DNA of 5,731 bases, from positions 1 through 5,731 of the forward strand of contig JANEMG010000169.1 of assembly GCA_024511045.1 (NCBI GenBank), in the 5' to 3' direction. The stretch comes from Gammaproteobacteria bacterium. GTDB lineage: Bacteria; Pseudomonadota; Gammaproteobacteria; Methylococcales; Methylomonadaceae. Positions 5,584 through 5,731 of the stretch are shown here, piece by piece (position 1 is the first letter of the stretch; each line of letters opens with the position of its first letter). The notes below the pieces were generated by a model, which saw only the letters and a program-made list of their open reading frames with translations, was not told where the DNA came from and did not search any database. The position numbers and the translations under genes are program-made.

Positions 5584-5731
5584 TCAGGTGCGTGGGGGTC
5601 TTTTGCCGAACAGTGCGGTGCCAATGCGTACCATGGTCGCACCCTCGGCAATGGCCGCGGCCAGGTCACCGCTCATGCCGAAGGAAAATTCATGCAGTTC
5701 GGACATGTCTGATGCGGCGACTGCTTCGCGC
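5584..5731 (-). CDS. yggS: YggS/PLPBP-family PLP-binding protein, C-terminal part
   Basis: The last 49 codons and the TGA stop (5586-5584) of a gene that continues beyond the right edge. The readable tail contains MSELHEFSFGMSGDLAAAI followed by EGATMVRIGTALFGKRPPRT. The FSFGMSGD and MVRIGTALFG blocks correspond to the closing (beta/alpha) barrel strands of the YggS/YlmE/PROSC family, which contribute to binding the phosphate of pyridoxal 5'-phosphate. Family members are about 230 residues, bind PLP without known catalytic activity, and take part in vitamin B6 and amino-acid homeostasis. The PLP-binding lysine lies in the missing N-terminal part. The gene is convergent with dinB, 241 bp away. 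Its nearest terminator on this strand is at 5424-5394, which would give it a 3' UTR of about 190 nt. Confidence 0.9.
   Translation of the reverse strand, partial: REAVAASDMSELHEFSFGMSGDLAAAIAEGATMVRIGTALFGKRPPRT

Noticed and set aside
5401..5712. Plus-strand 103-codon open frame at the right end
   Set aside because: It runs through the terminator hairpin and antisense to the recognisable yggS tail; its sequence resembles no protein.

Overview
The window reads as an ordinary chromosomal segment of a non-enteric Gammaproteobacterium. The main reason is the order dapF - DUF484 - xerC, a known gammaproteobacterial arrangement that is also seen in E. coli. It is followed by genes for a DUF2333 and a DUF4389 protein, which I associate with marine and environmental Gammaproteobacteria. 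Coding DNA is moderately GC-rich and the spacers are AT-richer. I cannot name a genus. There are no tRNAs, rRNAs, insertion sequences or CRISPR repeats.

Layout. 1-120 is an AT-rich upstream region. 121-2565 holds three overlapping plus-strand genes: dapF (diaminopimelate epimerase), a DUF484/GAF-like gene, and xerC (tyrosine recombinase for chromosome dimer resolution). dapF and the DUF484 gene share an ATGA, and the DUF484 gene and xerC overlap by 20 bp, so the three are almost certainly co-transcribed and translationally coupled. After a 120-bp gap come two uncharacterised membrane-protein genes: DUF2333 (2686-3690) and DUF4389 (3794-4132). After a 133-bp gap comes dinB (DNA polymerase IV, 4266-5342), with intact catalytic residues and a near-consensus beta-clamp-binding tail.

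From the right edge the minus strand carries the last 49 codons of a YggS/PLPBP-family PLP-binding protein (stop at 5584), convergent with dinB. The dinB-yggS gap is the least ordinary part. On the minus strand it contains a -10-like hexamer, about 86 nt of potentially structured RNA with a CCUCCUUA (anti-Shine-Dalgarno-like) stretch between two hairpins, and a textbook intrinsic terminator with eight Ts. This could be an independent small RNA, or simply the 3' UTR and terminator of yggS.

How the genes fit together. dapF makes meso-diaminopimelate for peptidoglycan and lysine. xerC resolves chromosome dimers at cell division. dinB copies damaged templates. YggS handles PLP homeostasis. These are core housekeeping functions. 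I found no convincing new multi-gene system. The items most worth following up are the candidate minus-strand small RNA and the two conserved but uncharacterised membrane proteins.
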